This document shows, in pieces, positions 15,590-23,834 of a stretch of DNA of 64,000 nucleotides (positions are counted from its first letter, which is position 1; every line of letters begins with the position of its first letter). The position numbers and the translations under genes are program-made. This DNA comes from an uncultured Prevotellaceae bacterium (GTDB lineage: Bacteria; Bacteroidota; Bacteroidia; Bacteroidales; Bacteroidaceae). The notes beneath the pieces are model-generated. The model was not told the DNA's origin. It did not search any database and worked only from the letters and a program-made list of their open reading frames with translations. The stretch lies in assembly GCA_902790625.1 (NCBI GenBank), contig CADASP010000008.1, positions 110,761 through 174,760 of the forward strand, read 5' to 3'.

Positions 15590-16654
15590 ATGATATTAGA
15601 CAAGATTAATGAGCTTCTGAAAGAAGTGGAGACCCTGAGCGCACAGAATGCCGAAGAGGTGGAACAGCTGCGCCTGAAATACCTGAGCAAGAAAGGTGAG
15701 ATTACTGCTCTGATGAACGACTTCCGCAACGTGGCGGCAGAGCAGAAGAAAGAGGTGGGAATGAAAATCAACCAGCTGAAGCAGATGGCCCTGGAGCGCA
15801 TCAACCAGCTGCGCGACGATTGTCAGCAGAGCAGCGGCGCCGATGAGCAGCAGCCCGACCTGACGCGCACGCCCTACCCCATCCGTCTGGGCACACGCCA
15901 CCCCCTCACCATCGTCACCAACGAGATCATCGACATCTTCTCGCGCATGGGATTCGTGCTCGCCGATGGCCCTGAGGTGGAGGACGACCTCCACGTGTTC
16001 ACCAAGATGAACTTCGCCGCCGACCATCCAGCACGCGACATGCAGGACACCTTCTTCGTCAGCCAGCACGAGGGGGGCGACGTCACCAAGAACATCCTCC
16101 TGCGCTCGCACACCAGCTCGGTGCAGGCCAGGGTGATGGAGCAGATGCACACCGACGACGGCAAGCTGAAGGCACCCATACGCGTCATCTGCCCAGGACG
16201 AGTGTATCGCAATGAGGCCATCACAGCACGCGCACATTGCTTCTTCCACCAGGTGGAGGGACTCTACATCGACAAGAACGTGTCGTTCACCGACCTGAAG
16301 CAGGTGCTCCTCAGCTTCGCCCGCGAGATGTTCGGACCCGACACGAAGATTCGCCTGCGCCCCAGCTACTTCCCCTTCACCGAGCCATCGGCCGAGATGG
16401 ACATCTCCTGCTTCATCTGTGGCGGCGAGGGATGCGGATTCTGCAAGCACACCGGATGGGTGGAGATCCTGGGATGCGGAATGGTGGACCCCAACGTGCT
16501 GCGCCAGTGTGGCATCGACCCCGACATCTACAGCGGATATGCCTTTGGCATGGGCGTGGAGCGCATCACCAACCTGAAGTATCGTGTCAGCGACCTCCGC
16601 ATGTTCTCCGAGAACGACACCCGCTTCCTCCACGAATTCGAGGCTGCCGACTGA
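15590..16654 (+). CDS. pheS: Phenylalanyl-tRNA synthetase alpha subunit
   Basis: The 354-aa subunit of the alpha2-beta2 enzyme charges tRNA-Phe. An N-terminal coiled coil (about 1-85) binds tRNA. The catalytic core shows class II motif 2 (RPSYFPFTEPSAEMD) and motif 3 (GYAFGMGVERI). A cysteine cluster, CFICGGEGCGFCKHTGW, sits between them as in many bacterial PheS proteins. pheT is not in this window, so the two subunits are encoded apart. The 56-base upstream spacer contains repeated AATTCGTAATTC-type sequence and no obvious promoter. Confidence 0.96.
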   Translation: MILDKINELLKEVETLSAQNAEEVEQLRLKYLSKKGEITALMNDFRNVAAEQKKEVGMKINQLKQMALERINQLRDDCQQSSGADEQQPDLTRTPYPIRLGTRHPLTIVTNEIIDIFSRMGFVLADGPEVEDDLHVFTKMNFAADHPARDMQDTFFVSQHEGGDVTKNILLRSHTSSVQARVMEQMHTDDGKLKAPIRVICPGRVYRNEAITARAHCFFHQVEGLYIDKNVSFTDLKQVLLSFAREMFGPDTKIRLRPSYFPFTEPSAEMDISCFICGGEGCGFCKHTGWVEILGCGMVDPNVLRQCGIDPDIYSGYAFGMGVERITNLKYRVSDLRMFSENDTRFLHEFEAAD

Positions 16655-16701
16655 CAACGCCCATCATTAAGTAACTCAAGTTTCGCATGTCTTCTTTTAC
16701 G

Positions 16702-16709
16702 TATCTTTG
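16702..16709 (+). promoter_or_regulatory. -7 promoter element of the Sel1-repeat gene
   Basis: TATCTTTG lies 22 bases before the ATG at 16732, with TTTC at 16681-16684 as an imperfect -33 element. Confidence 0.6.
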
Positions 16710-16731
16710 CCATCTCAAACTGTTATCTGAC

Positions 16732-17196
16732 ATGAAAAGACAACTGCTGTTATTATTGTTTGCCCTGATGGGCAGCCTTTCTGTGAGTGCACAGAACGTG
16801 GAAGCACTCTACGATGAGGGCAAAGCACTCTACGATGCCAAGAAGTATGTGGAGGCCATCGCCAAGTTGAAACCTGCCGCTGAGAAAGGGCACAAGAAAG
16901 CCCAATACCGCATGGGGCGCTGCTACGACAAGGGGAATGGCGTAGAAGAGGACAACGTGGAGGCCGTGCGCTGGTATGCCAAGGCCGCCGAGCAGGGATA
17001 TGCCAAGGCGGAGTATCAGATGGCACGTGCCTACCTGAAAGGCAAGGGCGGCCTGAAGGTCGACACGAAGAAGGCCAAGGCGCTGCTGAAGAAGGCCGTG
17101 GGAGGCAAGAAGCACGGACAGGAAATTCTCGACGAGATAAAGCAAAAGGCGGCCGAGGGCGACGAGGAGTATAAGCAGCTGCTGGAACTGCTGTAG
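16732..17196 (+). CDS. Secreted Sel1-like repeat protein
   Basis: The 154-aa protein has a signal peptide ([21 protein letters not shown]) and then about three Sel1/TPR-like helical repeats with the typical [18 protein letters not shown] and [18 protein letters not shown] patterns. Such repeats are protein-binding scaffolds. The partner is unknown. The start at 16732 follows the promoter; an upstream in-frame ATG at 16687 would lie before it. ispD begins 28 bases after its stop. Confidence 0.85.
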   Translation: MKRQLLLLLFALMGSLSVSAQNVEALYDEGKALYDAKKYVEAIAKLKPAAEKGHKKAQYRMGRCYDKGNGVEEDNVEAVRWYAKAAEQGYAKAEYQMARAYLKGKGGLKVDTKKAKALLKKAVGGKKHGQEILDEIKQKAAEGDEEYKQLLELL

Positions 17197-17224
17197 CCAC
17201 ATCGTGGCAAAAAAAACAAAAAAG

Positions 17225-17893
17225 ATGGATTTCGTTATCATTGTGGCAGGAGGCAAAGGGCTGCGCATGGGCGGCGATGTGCCCAAGCAGTTCCTCCCCG
17301 TGGGAGGCATCCCCGTGCTGATGCGCACGCTGATGCGGTTCAACGAGTACTCGCCAGCCCTGCAAATCATCCTGGTGTTGCCGCGCAGCCAACAGGACTA
17401 TTGGCGCGACCTGTGCCGCCAGCACCAGTTTCGCATCCCCTACCTGTTGGCCGATGGTGGCAAGACGCGCTTCCACTCCGTGAAGAACGGCCTCGACCTC
17501 ATCCCCGACGGCGAGCAGGGCGTGGTGGGCGTCCACGATGGGGTGCGGCCCTTCGTGTCGGTGGATGTCATCCGTCGTTGCTTCCAGAAAGCCAGCGAGT
17601 GCGGAGCCGCCATACCCGTGATTCCCGTGGTGGAGACCCTCCGCCATCTCGCATCGCGAAAGAATGTGTTGCGTAGCGACTATTGTCTGGTGCAGACGCC
17701 ACAGGTCTTCGACATCTCCCTGCTGAAGGCCGCTTTCCAGCAGCCCTACAGCGACAGCTTCACCGACGACGCCTCGGTGGTGGAATCCTTCGGTCATCCA
17801 GTGGAGACTGTCGAGGGCAACCGCGAGAACATCAAGATCACCACCCCTTTCGACCTACGCGTGGCAACGGCACAAACCCTGAACAACGAATAG
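17225..17893 (+). CDS. ispD: 2-C-methyl-D-erythritol 4-phosphate cytidylyltransferase
   Basis: The 222-aa enzyme makes CDP-methylerythritol from MEP and CTP in the non-mevalonate isoprenoid pathway. It shows AGGKGLRMG (CTP binding), [15 protein letters not shown] and the C-terminal [12 protein letters not shown] choose the ATG at 17225 because homologues begin right before the VIIVAGG strand. An in-frame GTG at 17204 would add seven mostly lysine residues. Confidence 0.92.
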   Translation: MDFVIIVAGGKGLRMGGDVPKQFLPVGGIPVLMRTLMRFNEYSPALQIILVLPRSQQDYWRDLCRQHQFRIPYLLADGGKTRFHSVKNGLDLIPDGEQGVVGVHDGVRPFVSVDVIRRCFQKASECGAAIPVIPVVETLRHLASRKNVLRSDYCLVQTPQVFDISLLKAAFQQPYSDSFTDDASVVESFGHPVETVEGNRENIKITTPFDLRVATAQTLNNE

Positions 17894-17950
17894 CACACAG
17901 AGTGCACAGTATTATTTCATCCACAGAGGACACGGAATACTTGGAATTCA

Positions 17951-18018
17951 ATGATTATCCGCAATCAGGTGATTGAGACGCCTTTCAGCGTCTTAGTCAC
18001 CTGATTGCGGATAATCAT
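17951..18018. repeat. Long palindrome ATGATTATCCGCAATCAGGTG
   Basis: Perfect 21-bp arms (17951-17971 and 17998-18018) continue inward with seven of ten more pairs around a CTTTCA loop. The outer ATTATCCGCAAT sequence recurs at the ends of the element at 19044-19332. Confidence 0.85.
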
Positions 18019-18055
18019 ATATATTTATTCAACTTTCTCAAGTTCAGCTGAGTTC

Positions 18056-18255
18056 GCCCCGAAGGGGCAATAAGCCCATAGCCCAGGGCAGCGCCCTGGG
18101 TAGGACGATGATGGCAATCTCGCCCTGAAAGGGCAAAAGCACTACAAGTAGGCGACTCATCCCTATTGTGCTTTTGCCCTTTCAGGGCGAATGTCGGCAT
18201 CTGCTGGTACCCAGGGCGCTGCCTTGGGCTATGGGCTTGTTGGCCTTTCAGGCCG
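18056..18255. repeat. 200-bp nested inverted repeat (GCCCTGAAAGGGC type)
   Basis: Outer arms 18069-18102 and 18208-18241 match at 31 of 34 positions (AAGCCCATAGCCCAGGGC). Inner arms 18121-18142 and 18168-18189 are a perfect 22-bp inverted repeat. Each arm itself contains small hairpins such as CCCTGAAAGGG. A fragment of the same family is at 24080-24128. Confidence 0.85.
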
Positions 18256-18296
18256 TTTGTACATTGATATTCCATCACGTGCGAAACTTGAATATA

Positions 18297-18430
18297 TGAA
18301 TCCACTTGAAAAAGACCACTATATGGTAGCAATGGTGAAATACCATGCGGAGCCGCTCCCCTCCCCTTGAAGGGAGGGGAGCGGCTCCGCATTGTTTCTC
18401 TCAGACTGTGGACTTTTTCAAGTGGACTCA
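18297..18430. mobile_element. MITE-like palindromic element with TCCACTTGAAAAAG ends
   Basis: The 134-bp unit has 22-bp terminal inverted repeats (18297-18318 and 18409-18430, 20 of 22 matching). The centre is a perfect GC-rich hairpin: 21-bp arms starting ATGCGGAGCCGC with loop CTTGAA. It is non-coding and lies in an A/T-rich target. The left 54 bp of a second copy is at 44478-44531. I call it MITE-like by structure only; no transposase is nearby. Confidence 0.7.
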
Positions 18431-18456
18431 ATATATTATTTACTGTCGAAACAAGA

Positions 18457-18948
18457 ATGTTAAATATCGGAACAGTCCTGCCAGGACGGGGAAACGTGAA
18501 AGATATTGACAAAATGGCCATTTAACCCCTCCATAATTCAAAAATTCTGCGCGAGAAAACTTTTGGTCGAAAATTTTCGAATTTTGAGAGGGTTTACTAA
18601 ATGATTGTCATTCAACCGATTGAGCCTAAAACAGCGAAAAATGGGCATCGCTGGCTTCAAAAAGTCAACGCCAAAAAAAAATTTGGCGTTGCCGTTTTAT
18701 TTTTTGGCGTGCTTACAAAACCGTGAAAAGGCACCAAATAGGGGCTAAAAACGTGCACAAAACCATGGCGTATGTGCAAAAATCTGGCTTTTCCCCCTCG
18801 GTTTTCCATCAGGCGAGAGCCGAACAATGCTCCCAAACGGGCCTTTTTCGCTCCAGAATGTCTCGCAATCGTGAACAAATTTTCTTTTGAAAGATTTTGA
18901 CAATCTTTCCAATTCCCAGCCATCGGGTGTTCTATTTCGTAACAACTC
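18457..18948. repeat. 492-bp intergenic repeat, copy A
   Basis: This segment aligns end to end with 43929-44420 in the same orientation and at the same length. Long identical runs occur, for example around the AAAAATTCTGCGCG and GTGCACAAAACCATGGCGT sequences. It carries an internal hairpin CAACGCC...GGCGTTG. The best ORF in one copy is interrupted by stops in the other, so it is probably non-coding. Confidence 0.85.
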
Positions 18949-18969
18949 AAAAAAACTTTTTCGAGCTTG

Positions 18970-19029
18970 CGGTTGAAAAGACGGTGGTGTTTTTGAAGAT
19001 TCCAGACGGTGAAGCCGTCTTTTCAACCG
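18970..19029. repeat. Palindrome CGGTTGAAAAGACGG
   Basis: Perfect 15-bp arms at 18970-18984 and 19015-19029 with a 30-base loop that includes ACGGTGAAGCCGT. Confidence 0.7.
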
Positions 19030-19043
19030 TACGAAAAGATTTT

Positions 19044-19332
19044 ATGATGATCCGCAATTACCCGATAATGCAGGCAGACTGTCGGGGACAAGGACGCTGA
19101 AGGCGTCCACGCTCAATAGCCGTAGGTCGGAACGACCTGCGGATAGAACGACGGGAGGTACATCGACCCTGAAAGGGCCGCCCATCCATTCATCATGGTA
19201 GTCACCCATGAGCACGAGCGACCCCTTCAGGGTCGATGCCGTTTGTATCCATCTATCCGGGGGTACTGCGTACCCTCGGCTATTGAGCGTGGACGCCTTC
19301 AGCGTCCTTGTCACCAGATTGCGGATAATCAT
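19044..19332. repeat. 289-bp inverted-repeat element with 36-bp perfect arms
   Basis: Arms at 19087-19122 and 19277-19312 are perfectly complementary over 36 bp. Outer ends read ATGATGATCCGCAAT and ATTGCGGATAATCAT. The interior has further hairpins (AGGTCGGAACGACCT, GGGTACTGCGTACCC, CATCGACCCTGAA with its complement). Confidence 0.85.
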
Positions 19333-19409
19333 TATCATTATTTTTGTCATTACTTCAACGACTGTTTGCCGTTTTTTTAAGCGCTGACGATTCTTTTTCC
19401 TCTTTTTTC

Positions 19410-19440
19410 TTGGCCGCGACCAAAAATATGTGTACCTTTG
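19410..19440 (+). promoter_or_regulatory. Promoter with about 250-nt leader for the InlB/BACON protein gene
   Basis: TTGG at 19410 is followed after 20 bases by TACCTTTG at 19433-19440. The next gene starts at 19697, so the message would have an unusually long leader. Confidence 0.65.
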
Positions 19441-19696
19441 CAACGGGAATTGTGCCCTACGTGCGCTACGCGCATGGGCGGCGCAAGGAGGGGAACTCCC
19501 AAAGTTCCTGATTCGTGGGTAATAAGCGAGAAGCACTATCGGCATCTTGTGGGGTGAAATGCAGAGTTTCTCCCATCAGATGTTCAGAAGTAGGTTTCTT
19601 CGTGTTCCTCTTTATATAAATAATGTTTAGGGGGAGCCACCCACAAAAGCCGTGTTTCGACAAATTACATTAATTATTTTTTAAAACTAACCAATT

Positions 19697-22435
19697 ATGA
19701 TGAAATCATTACGAATGAAAACACTACTCCTGCTCGGAATGATGGTAGGTGGAGTAGCTACATGGGCTCAGGCCCCTGTAAACACTGTTCTTTGGTCTGA
19801 GACTTGGACTGGTGGTGGGACTGAACAGCCTTCCGCTTATGATTTTTCTGGAACAACGGTCTATGGCAATGCAACTTTAACTTACTCTAATAGTAACTTA
19901 AATACATGTTTATATGATGCAAATCTTGCGGGTGGAGATGCTCCAGAGTTATTATTGTCAAAGAGCAATGAAACGTGGACTATTACAAATATTCCTACTG
20001 GCCAAGCAAAAGAAATGTCCTTATCTTTTTTGAGCAATAGAACAACATTTGCATTGACATCTTCCACCTCTGGCATTTCCATCTCTGGTAGTCAAAAAAG
20101 TTGGACTATAAAAGTTACTGGTAATGTTTCGATTTTTAATTTAACTTTGAAGAACACAGGTTCAGCTAATGCTCGAATTGACAATGTGGAATTAAAGGTA
20201 ACAACAGCAGGTGGCAATACACCTGCCCCCACATATATTGTGACTTTCGACCCAGGAAATGGTACTTTTGTTGGAAATACAGACTTCCCCAACGCAAGCA
20301 ATACAAAGGAGGCCGGCACATACACCCTGCCATCAGCAACTCCTGTGTCTGGCTACACTTTTGACGGTTGGGTAACTACTGGAAACAATACGCCTCTAAC
20401 TGGTTCTTATACGGTTTCTGGTAATGTTGACTTTACCGCTCATTATACTCAAAACAGCAGTAGTTCGACTATAGAGCACACATATAATTTTGCAGTTGCT
20501 AATAATTTTTATACCGATCAAAATCGAACTACTCATCCTTCTACAGGAAGCAGCAATAGTGTTGGTACCATCTATTATGGTGATGGAAGCATATTTGTTG
20601 CATCTGGTACAAATCGGTATTTTAGTGCTGCTAGTTCAGGATATTTCATGCTGGGAAAGAAAGATGCAACTATAAGTCTTCCGTCGTTTGAAGGATATAA
20701 GATTACCCAAGTGAAGTTGCACTCCTCTACTGCACATTCCACTAGCGTAGAGGTATCCATTGTGTCTGGAAATAACACAGCTTCAGCAGCCCAAACATGG
20801 TCAAGCACAAATAAGGATTACGTTTATGATATTGCCCCGGCATATCAAGTATATCCTCTTTCGGTGAAAGTTACTAACAATTATAACTCCCAATTCACAT
20901 CCATCACTTTGGTTTGTAAACCTAACCCTGATCCTGTCATCAATGCTGCCGATCCAGATGCATTAGCTTATGATGCCACAGGTGGAGAATTTGGGTATTC
21001 CATCACCAATCCAACATCAGGTGAGAGTCTAAGCGCAGCCTCAAATTGCGAATGGATCACAAATGTTGCCGTTGATGCAGCAAACTCCAAGGTGACTTTC
21101 ATCACAACTACAAATTCCACCTATGCTCAGCGTCAGGGTACCATTACACTTTCGTATGCAGGAGCAACAGACAAGGTTGTGACGATTACCCAGTCTGCCG
21201 CTCCATGCACATTGACCGTCAGCAACTTGGTAAATGTCAACTTACACGCTTTCTTTTATGATGACCTAAGCAATGCCATCATAGATAGCAAAAACGGCTT
21301 GGTTTCTGCCCAAGTATTTGGCGGAACAAAAATTTTGCTGAGTGTTGACCCGGCAGAAGGCTATGCTGTCAAGTCACTGATGGTGAATGGAAAAAATGTC
21401 GCCTCGCAAATTAATGAAGCATCTGAGTATATTTTCACTATGCCCAGCCAGGATGTTACTATCACTGCAGCAGCTACAGATCCAACCAATATAGTGACGT
21501 TTGATTTTGTTCAACTAGAACAAGACTATGGGTCGGGAGTACAACCAACAAATGAGAATAATGTCTATGTCACAGAAAATAAATCTTGGACTAATGGAAA
21601 TGTTACCCTGGAAACTTCAGGTAAGTATCGTTGGTGGCAAAGCAACAATAGTGGCACACTGCGTTTCTATAGCAACAATACTGCATCGACAATCGTTGTC
21701 TCTGCAGCTGCAGGCTATTACATCACAGATATTGCCATTACTGGTGGTCAGCAATTCACTAGTGACGACGGCCAATATGCCAGTGGCCAATGGATTGGTG
21801 CAGCCCAATGCGTTACCCTAACTTATGCTGCTTCGTCAGGTTCTGTTAATGTTGAAACCATTACGGTATGTGTTGAGAACAATCCAACAAAAACTGTGAC
21901 CAGCCACGGATGGGCTACCTATATTCCAGACTACAACGTTCAGTTTGCAGAAGGCGATGCCTGGGTAGTGACTGCCGCAACCCAAGCCGATGGCATTACC
22001 TTGGCATCTGTAAGCAGCGTGCCTGCCAACACACCCGTGCTGTTGAAGGGAGCAGGGACAAAGACGATGACCGTTGTTGAATCTGCTGAAGCTCCTACTA
22101 CCAACCTGCTCTCATTATATGTGAATGCCGAAGAAAACAAATATCCCTGGGTGCTGGCTAAGGATGGCGAGAGTGCTTGCTTCAAGGAGTGGACAGGCAA
22201 CTACAGCGAACTGGAAGGCCGTGTGGTGATGTGGCTTACCTTCAATGACGCGATGTTGCAGCAGCAGAGTGGCACCCGCACGCTCACCCTCGACGAGGAT
22301 GGCACGCAGGGCATCAGCAACATTGACCATTCGACATTGACCATTGACCATTATTACGACCTACAGGGCCGCCACGTGGCTCAGCCCACGAAGGGCCTCT
22401 ACATCGTGAACGGAAAGAAAGTTATCATTAAATAA
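19697..22435 (+). CDS. Large secreted surface protein with InlB-type and BACON repeats
   Basis: The 912-aa protein has a signal peptide (cleavage after ATWAQA), beta-sandwich-like regions, an InlB/Listeria-Bacteroides repeat at about 180-252 (VTFDPGNGT ... YTFDGWVT), a BACON domain at about 413-506 (ATGGEFGYSIT ... GTITLSYAG), another glycine-rich repeat module with FTMPSQDVTITAA, and the C-terminal module YYDLQGRHV...KGLYIVNGKKVIIK. BACON and InlB modules usually bind carbohydrate or mucin. No catalytic domain is evident. The first two thirds is clearly A/T-richer than the neighbours, while the end returns to local composition. This suggests recent acquisition or domain shuffling. The next gene, a 56-aa peptide, starts 19 bases later. 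Confidence 0.8.
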   Translation: MMKSLRMKTLLLLGMMVGGVATWAQAPVNTVLWSETWTGGGTEQPSAYDFSGTTVYGNATLTYSNSNLNTCLYDANLAGGDAPELLLSKSNETWTITNIPTGQAKEMSLSFLSNRTTFALTSSTSGISISGSQKSWTIKVTGNVSIFNLTLKNTGSANARIDNVELKVTTAGGNTPAPTYIVTFDPGNGTFVGNTDFPNASNTKEAGTYTLPSATPVSGYTFDGWVTTGNNTPLTGSYTVSGNVDFTAHYTQNSSSSTIEHTYNFAVANNFYTDQNRTTHPSTGSSNSVGTIYYGDGSIFVASGTNRYFSAASSGYFMLGKKDATISLPSFEGYKITQVKLHSSTAHSTSVEVSIVSGNNTASAAQTWSSTNKDYVYDIAPAYQVYPLSVKVTNNYNSQFTSITLVCKPNPDPVINAADPDALAYDATGGEFGYSITNPTSGESLSAASNCEWITNVAVDAANSKVTFITTTNSTYAQRQGTITLSYAGATDKVVTITQSAAPCTLTVSNLVNVNLHAFFYDDLSNAIIDSKNGLVSAQVFGGTKILLSVDPAEGYAVKSLMVNGKNVASQINEASEYIFTMPSQDVTITAAATDPTNIVTFDFVQLEQDYGSGVQPTNENNVYVTENKSWTNGNVTLETSGKYRWWQSNNSGTLRFYSNNTASTIVVSAAAGYYITDIAITGGQQFTSDDGQYASGQWIGAAQCVTLTYAASSGSVNVETITVCVENNPTKTVTSHGWATYIPDYNVQFAEGDAWVVTAATQADGITLASVSSVPANTPVLLKGAGTKTMTVVESAEAPTTNLLSLYVNAEENKYPWVLAKDGESACFKEWTGNYSELEGRVVMWLTFNDAMLQQQSGTRTLTLDEDGTQGISNIDHSTLTIDHYYDLQGRHVAQPTKGLYIVNGKKVIIK

Positions 22436-22440
22436 TGCAT

Positions 22441-22446
22441 AGGAGG
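22441..22446 (+). promoter_or_regulatory. Perfect Shine-Dalgarno AGGAGG
   Basis: AGGAGG lies eight bases before the ATG at 22455. Strong ribosome binding sites are rare in this window, and this one fixes the start of the small gene. Confidence 0.75.
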
Positions 22447-22454
22447 ACAACATT

Positions 22455-22625
22455 ATGAAAAAGAATTATTATCAGCCCGATACCATCATCGTCAAGTTGA
22501 CAACGCAGAGCATGATTGCGCTTTCCCCCAATCAAGCCCCTGGCATGGGTGGCACCACTAATAACACAAGCGACCTGCTCTCGCGCGACCGCAGCTCGGA
22601 CTGGGATGACGAGGATGACTGGTAA
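22455..22625 (+). CDS. 56-aa peptide with acidic, Trp-rich tail
   Basis: A short gene with a perfect AGGAGG site begins MKKNYYQPDTIIVKL, followed by a Gly/Pro/Thr/Asn-rich middle (APGMGGTTNNTSD) and an acidic end SRDRSSDWDDEDDW. It has no signal peptide or membrane span. Small proteins of this plan (KKxYxxP start, Asp/Trp end) accompany secreted repeat proteins in other Bacteroidetes, as I recall; I know of no function. It follows the InlB/BACON gene by 19 bases and is probably co-transcribed. Confidence 0.7.
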   Translation: MKKNYYQPDTIIVKLTTQSMIALSPNQAPGMGGTTNNTSDLLSRDRSSDWDDEDDW

Positions 22626-22806
22626 GAATAAGTTTAACTTGTTTCAATATCACACTTCACGGGGCTAAGCCGTGAGGCCCCACCCCGCGTTCTTAAACCA
22701 AGTTGTAACATATTTTTAGGTTAAAGAACTTAAGTTCGTTTTGTCGCCGCCGCCCGTGAGGGTAGCGGCGACTTTGCAGCTGGAAACCCTACACTACACA
22801 ACGAAG

Positions 22807-23472
22807 ATGACAATGACAAACGAGGACATCAACCTGAAGGTGAAAGAAATAAAACTGTCGTTCCGCCAGATGATGGACGGGGCGACGGCCTTGTCGATGC
22901 GACAGAAGGGACTGGACTACAAACTGAACTGGGGCGCCACGCTGCCCCGGCTGCGCGAGATGGCCGACGGCCTGGCCGCCGACATCGCTGCCACCGACGC
23001 GCAGCCCGACGAGGCGCTGCGGCGGATAGCCGTGGAACTGTGGAAGCAGGATGTGCGCGAGTGCAAGATCCTGGCCACGATGCTCATGCCCCACACGCAG
23101 ATGTTGCCCGAGGTATGCGACATCTGGATGGAGCAGACACCCACGGTGGAGATAGCCGAGCAGGCGGCCTTCAACCTCTACCAGCACCTGCCTTTTGCCG
23201 CCACAAAGGCCTACGAGTGGTTGGCGTCGGCCGACGAGCTGCCGCAGCTGTGCGGCTACCATGTGCTGAGCCGACTGTTCATGCAGGGACAGGAACCCAA
23301 CGAGCGGGGCATCAACGAGTTCATCGACCAGGCCCTCGCCGCCCTGCAGAGCAGCAACGCCCTGCTACGCAAAGCGGCCATGCAGAGCGTGGTGCACTTC
23401 GCCTCGCTGGGACTGCTCTACCAGCGCATGGCCCATTCGGCCATCCGCACCATCGGCCTCGACTTCGTGTGA
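22807..23472 (+). CDS. DNA alkylation repair (AlkD-like HEAT) family protein
   Basis: The 221-aa, all-helical protein has HEAT-like repeats: YKLNWGATLPRLREMA, LWKQDVRECKILATMLM and AEQAAFNLYQHLPFA. This pattern is found in the Bacteroidetes family annotated as DNA alkylation repair enzymes. AlkD relatives excise alkylated bases without base flipping. I could not confirm the catalytic Asp and Trp, so activity is uncertain. The start is the ATG at 22807 (a second ATG follows two codons later). An ACTTTGCAG sequence upstream at about 22774 may be its promoter. Confidence 0.62.
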   Translation: MTMTNEDINLKVKEIKLSFRQMMDGATALSMRQKGLDYKLNWGATLPRLREMADGLAADIAATDAQPDEALRRIAVELWKQDVRECKILATMLMPHTQMLPEVCDIWMEQTPTVEIAEQAAFNLYQHLPFAATKAYEWLASADELPQLCGYHVLSRLFMQGQEPNERGINEFIDQALAALQSSNALLRKAAMQSVVHFASLGLLYQRMAHSAIRTIGLDFV

Positions 23473-23610
23473 CGCGAGGGCACGCGAACGCGCTGCTTCC
23501 AATATTCATGGAGTTGCAGGAGTTGCTGGAGTTCAGGAGTTCAGACAATAGTTATCTGGCAACTGACGAGATGGGAATTTATTTCATTTTGTGTATGTAG
23601 GTCGAATATA

Positions 23611-23747
23611 TTTGCCTACGGCGTAACACAAATGACCGTAAATGAAACGTGAATGAGCCGTGAATTATATTCAACCGTATAGCTCGAAAATTATTCATGA
23701 TTCATTCGTGATTCATTCATGCACATTCGTGTTACGCCGTAGGCAAA
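23611..23747. repeat. Inverted repeat TTTGCCTACGGCGTAACAC
   Basis: Perfect 19-bp arms lie at 23611-23629 and 23729-23747. The interior contains many ATTCATGATTCATTCGTG-like short repeats. A further TAGCGCCGTAGGCAAA fragment is at 23941-23956. Confidence 0.8.
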
Positions 23748-23753
23748 CATTAT

Positions 23754-23834
23754 TTTGTCTGCGACGCCACACGAATGTGCATGAATGGCTCACGAATAAT
23801 CATGAATGCACATTCGTGTGGCGTCGCAGACAAA
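23754..23834. repeat. Perfect 29-bp inverted repeat TTTGTCTGCGACGCC
   Basis: Arms at 23754-23782 and 23806-23834 are perfectly complementary over 29 bp with a 23-base centre. It directly abuts the related inverted repeat on its left. Confidence 0.85.

Larger units (their letters stand above)
17894..19432. other. Gene-free repeat block
   Basis: No credible coding region is visible across 1.5 kb. The space is almost filled by palindromes and dispersed repeats: 17951-18018, 18056-18255, 18297-18430, 18457-18948, 18970-19029 and 19044-19332, described separately. Short open frames here are broken in the second copy of the 492-bp repeat, which argues against coding. Confidence 0.8.

Noticed and set aside
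17204..17224. GTG start for ispD
   Set aside because: It would add only a Lys-rich heptapeptide before the conserved first strand; kept as an alternative.
18015..18521. 168-aa minus-strand ORF in the repeat block
   Set aside because: It runs through three different repeat elements and has no start signal or domain.
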